Shown here: piece after piece, positions 63,931 to 64,000 of the stretch | How the letters are laid out: every line of letters starts with the position of its first letter | Numbering within the stretch: the first letter of the stretch is position 1 | Assembly: GCF_004005845.1 (NCBI RefSeq) | Contig: NZ_SADE01000004.1 | Span: 703,741-767,740 of the forward strand | Reading direction: 5' to 3' | From: Hwanghaeella grinnelliae | GTDB lineage: Bacteria > Pseudomonadota > Alphaproteobacteria > UBA8366 > Aestuariispiraceae | Length of the DNA stretch: 64,000 bases | The notes under the pieces: model-generated | What the model was told of the DNA's origin: nothing | What the model saw: only the letters and a program-made list of their open reading frames with translations | Database searches by the model: none | Program-made: the position numbers and the translations under genes

Positions 63931-64000
63931 AACTTGAGAGTTTGATCCTGGCTCAGAACGAACGCTGGCGGCAGGCCTAACACATGCAAGTCGAGCGAGA
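63931..64000 (+). rRNA. rrs: 16S ribosomal RNA, 5' end (continues beyond window)
   Basis: Only the first 70 bases are visible. AGAGTTTGATCCTGGCTCAG (the standard universal primer site) starts at about 63937, followed by AACGAACGCTGGCGGCAGGC and CTAACACATGCAAGTCGAGCG, the alphaproteobacterial form. The 5' end is set by similarity and may be off by a few bases. It is read in the same direction as the liu and dehydratase genes. Confidence 0.97.

Overview
The window looks like a chromosomal segment of an alphaproteobacterium, most likely a GC-rich Rhodospirillales-type organism. The evidence is the high GC content with third-position bias, the rluD-rpoH pair, a Tat/Sec-exported ABC-transporter-rich gene content, a DUF1489 protein, a PAS_5-type protein, and the first bases of a 16S rRNA with the alphaproteobacterial 5' signature. 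No phage, transposase, CRISPR array or tRNA was found. Apart from two AT-rich intergenic islands, base use is uniform, so this reads as core and metabolic chromosome rather than an accessory island.

Layout. 1-7.1 kb: 3' part of purA, an unusual pseudokinase-like protein with a C-terminal membrane anchor plus a small membrane protein, then rluD-rpoH on the minus strand, a small membrane protein and a PAS protein. 7.3-14.5 kb: folE, then a PhnF-type regulator convergent with a minus-strand operon for a Ugp-like importer and a GpdQ-like phosphodiesterase; a Pho-box-like array sits upstream of that operon. 14.7-25.6 kb: a long plus-strand nucleoside operon (BMP-family importer, cytidine deaminase, purine nucleoside phosphorylase, deoC, deoA, deoB), ending with a PHYHD1-like 2-oxoglutarate oxygenase and a HAD hydrolase.

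25.6-36.5 kb: YihY-type membrane protein, fabI, aroC, an MscS channel, an AMP-forming ligase, and a NitT/TauT-type ABC importer whose last gene is an FAD-dependent oxidoreductase. 36.6-39 kb: enoyl-CoA hydratase, then a divergent LysR/LysE pair. 39-45.7 kb: a minus-strand peptide-type ABC importer operon (SBP, two permeases, fused double ATPase) ending with an amidase. 45.7-51 kb: an AT-rich intergenic region with a tandem 41-bp repeat carrying palindromes, an AhpD-like protein with a TTC38-like TPR protein, sppA, a small conserved protein and a DUF1989 protein. 51-60 kb: a leucine/isovalerate (liu) catabolic operon preceded by a LiuR/MerR-like palindromic promoter, with an embedded beta-carbonic anhydrase that could feed bicarbonate to methylcrotonyl-CoA carboxylase. 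60-64 kb: a vWA lipoprotein, a DUF1489 protein, a threonine dehydratase-like enzyme, and the promoter, leader and first 70 bases of a 16S rRNA.

The common theme is uptake coupled to catabolism: each of the four ABC systems is co-transcribed with enzymes likely to act on the imported compound. In all four, the substrate-binding-protein gene is followed by a GC-rich stem-loop lacking a clear T-tract, which suggests a shared way of over-producing the binding protein. The best candidates for something undescribed are the PHYHD1-like oxygenase plus HAD phosphatase in the nucleoside operon, the palindromic tandem repeat at 45.9 kb, and the pseudokinase/membrane-protein pair.
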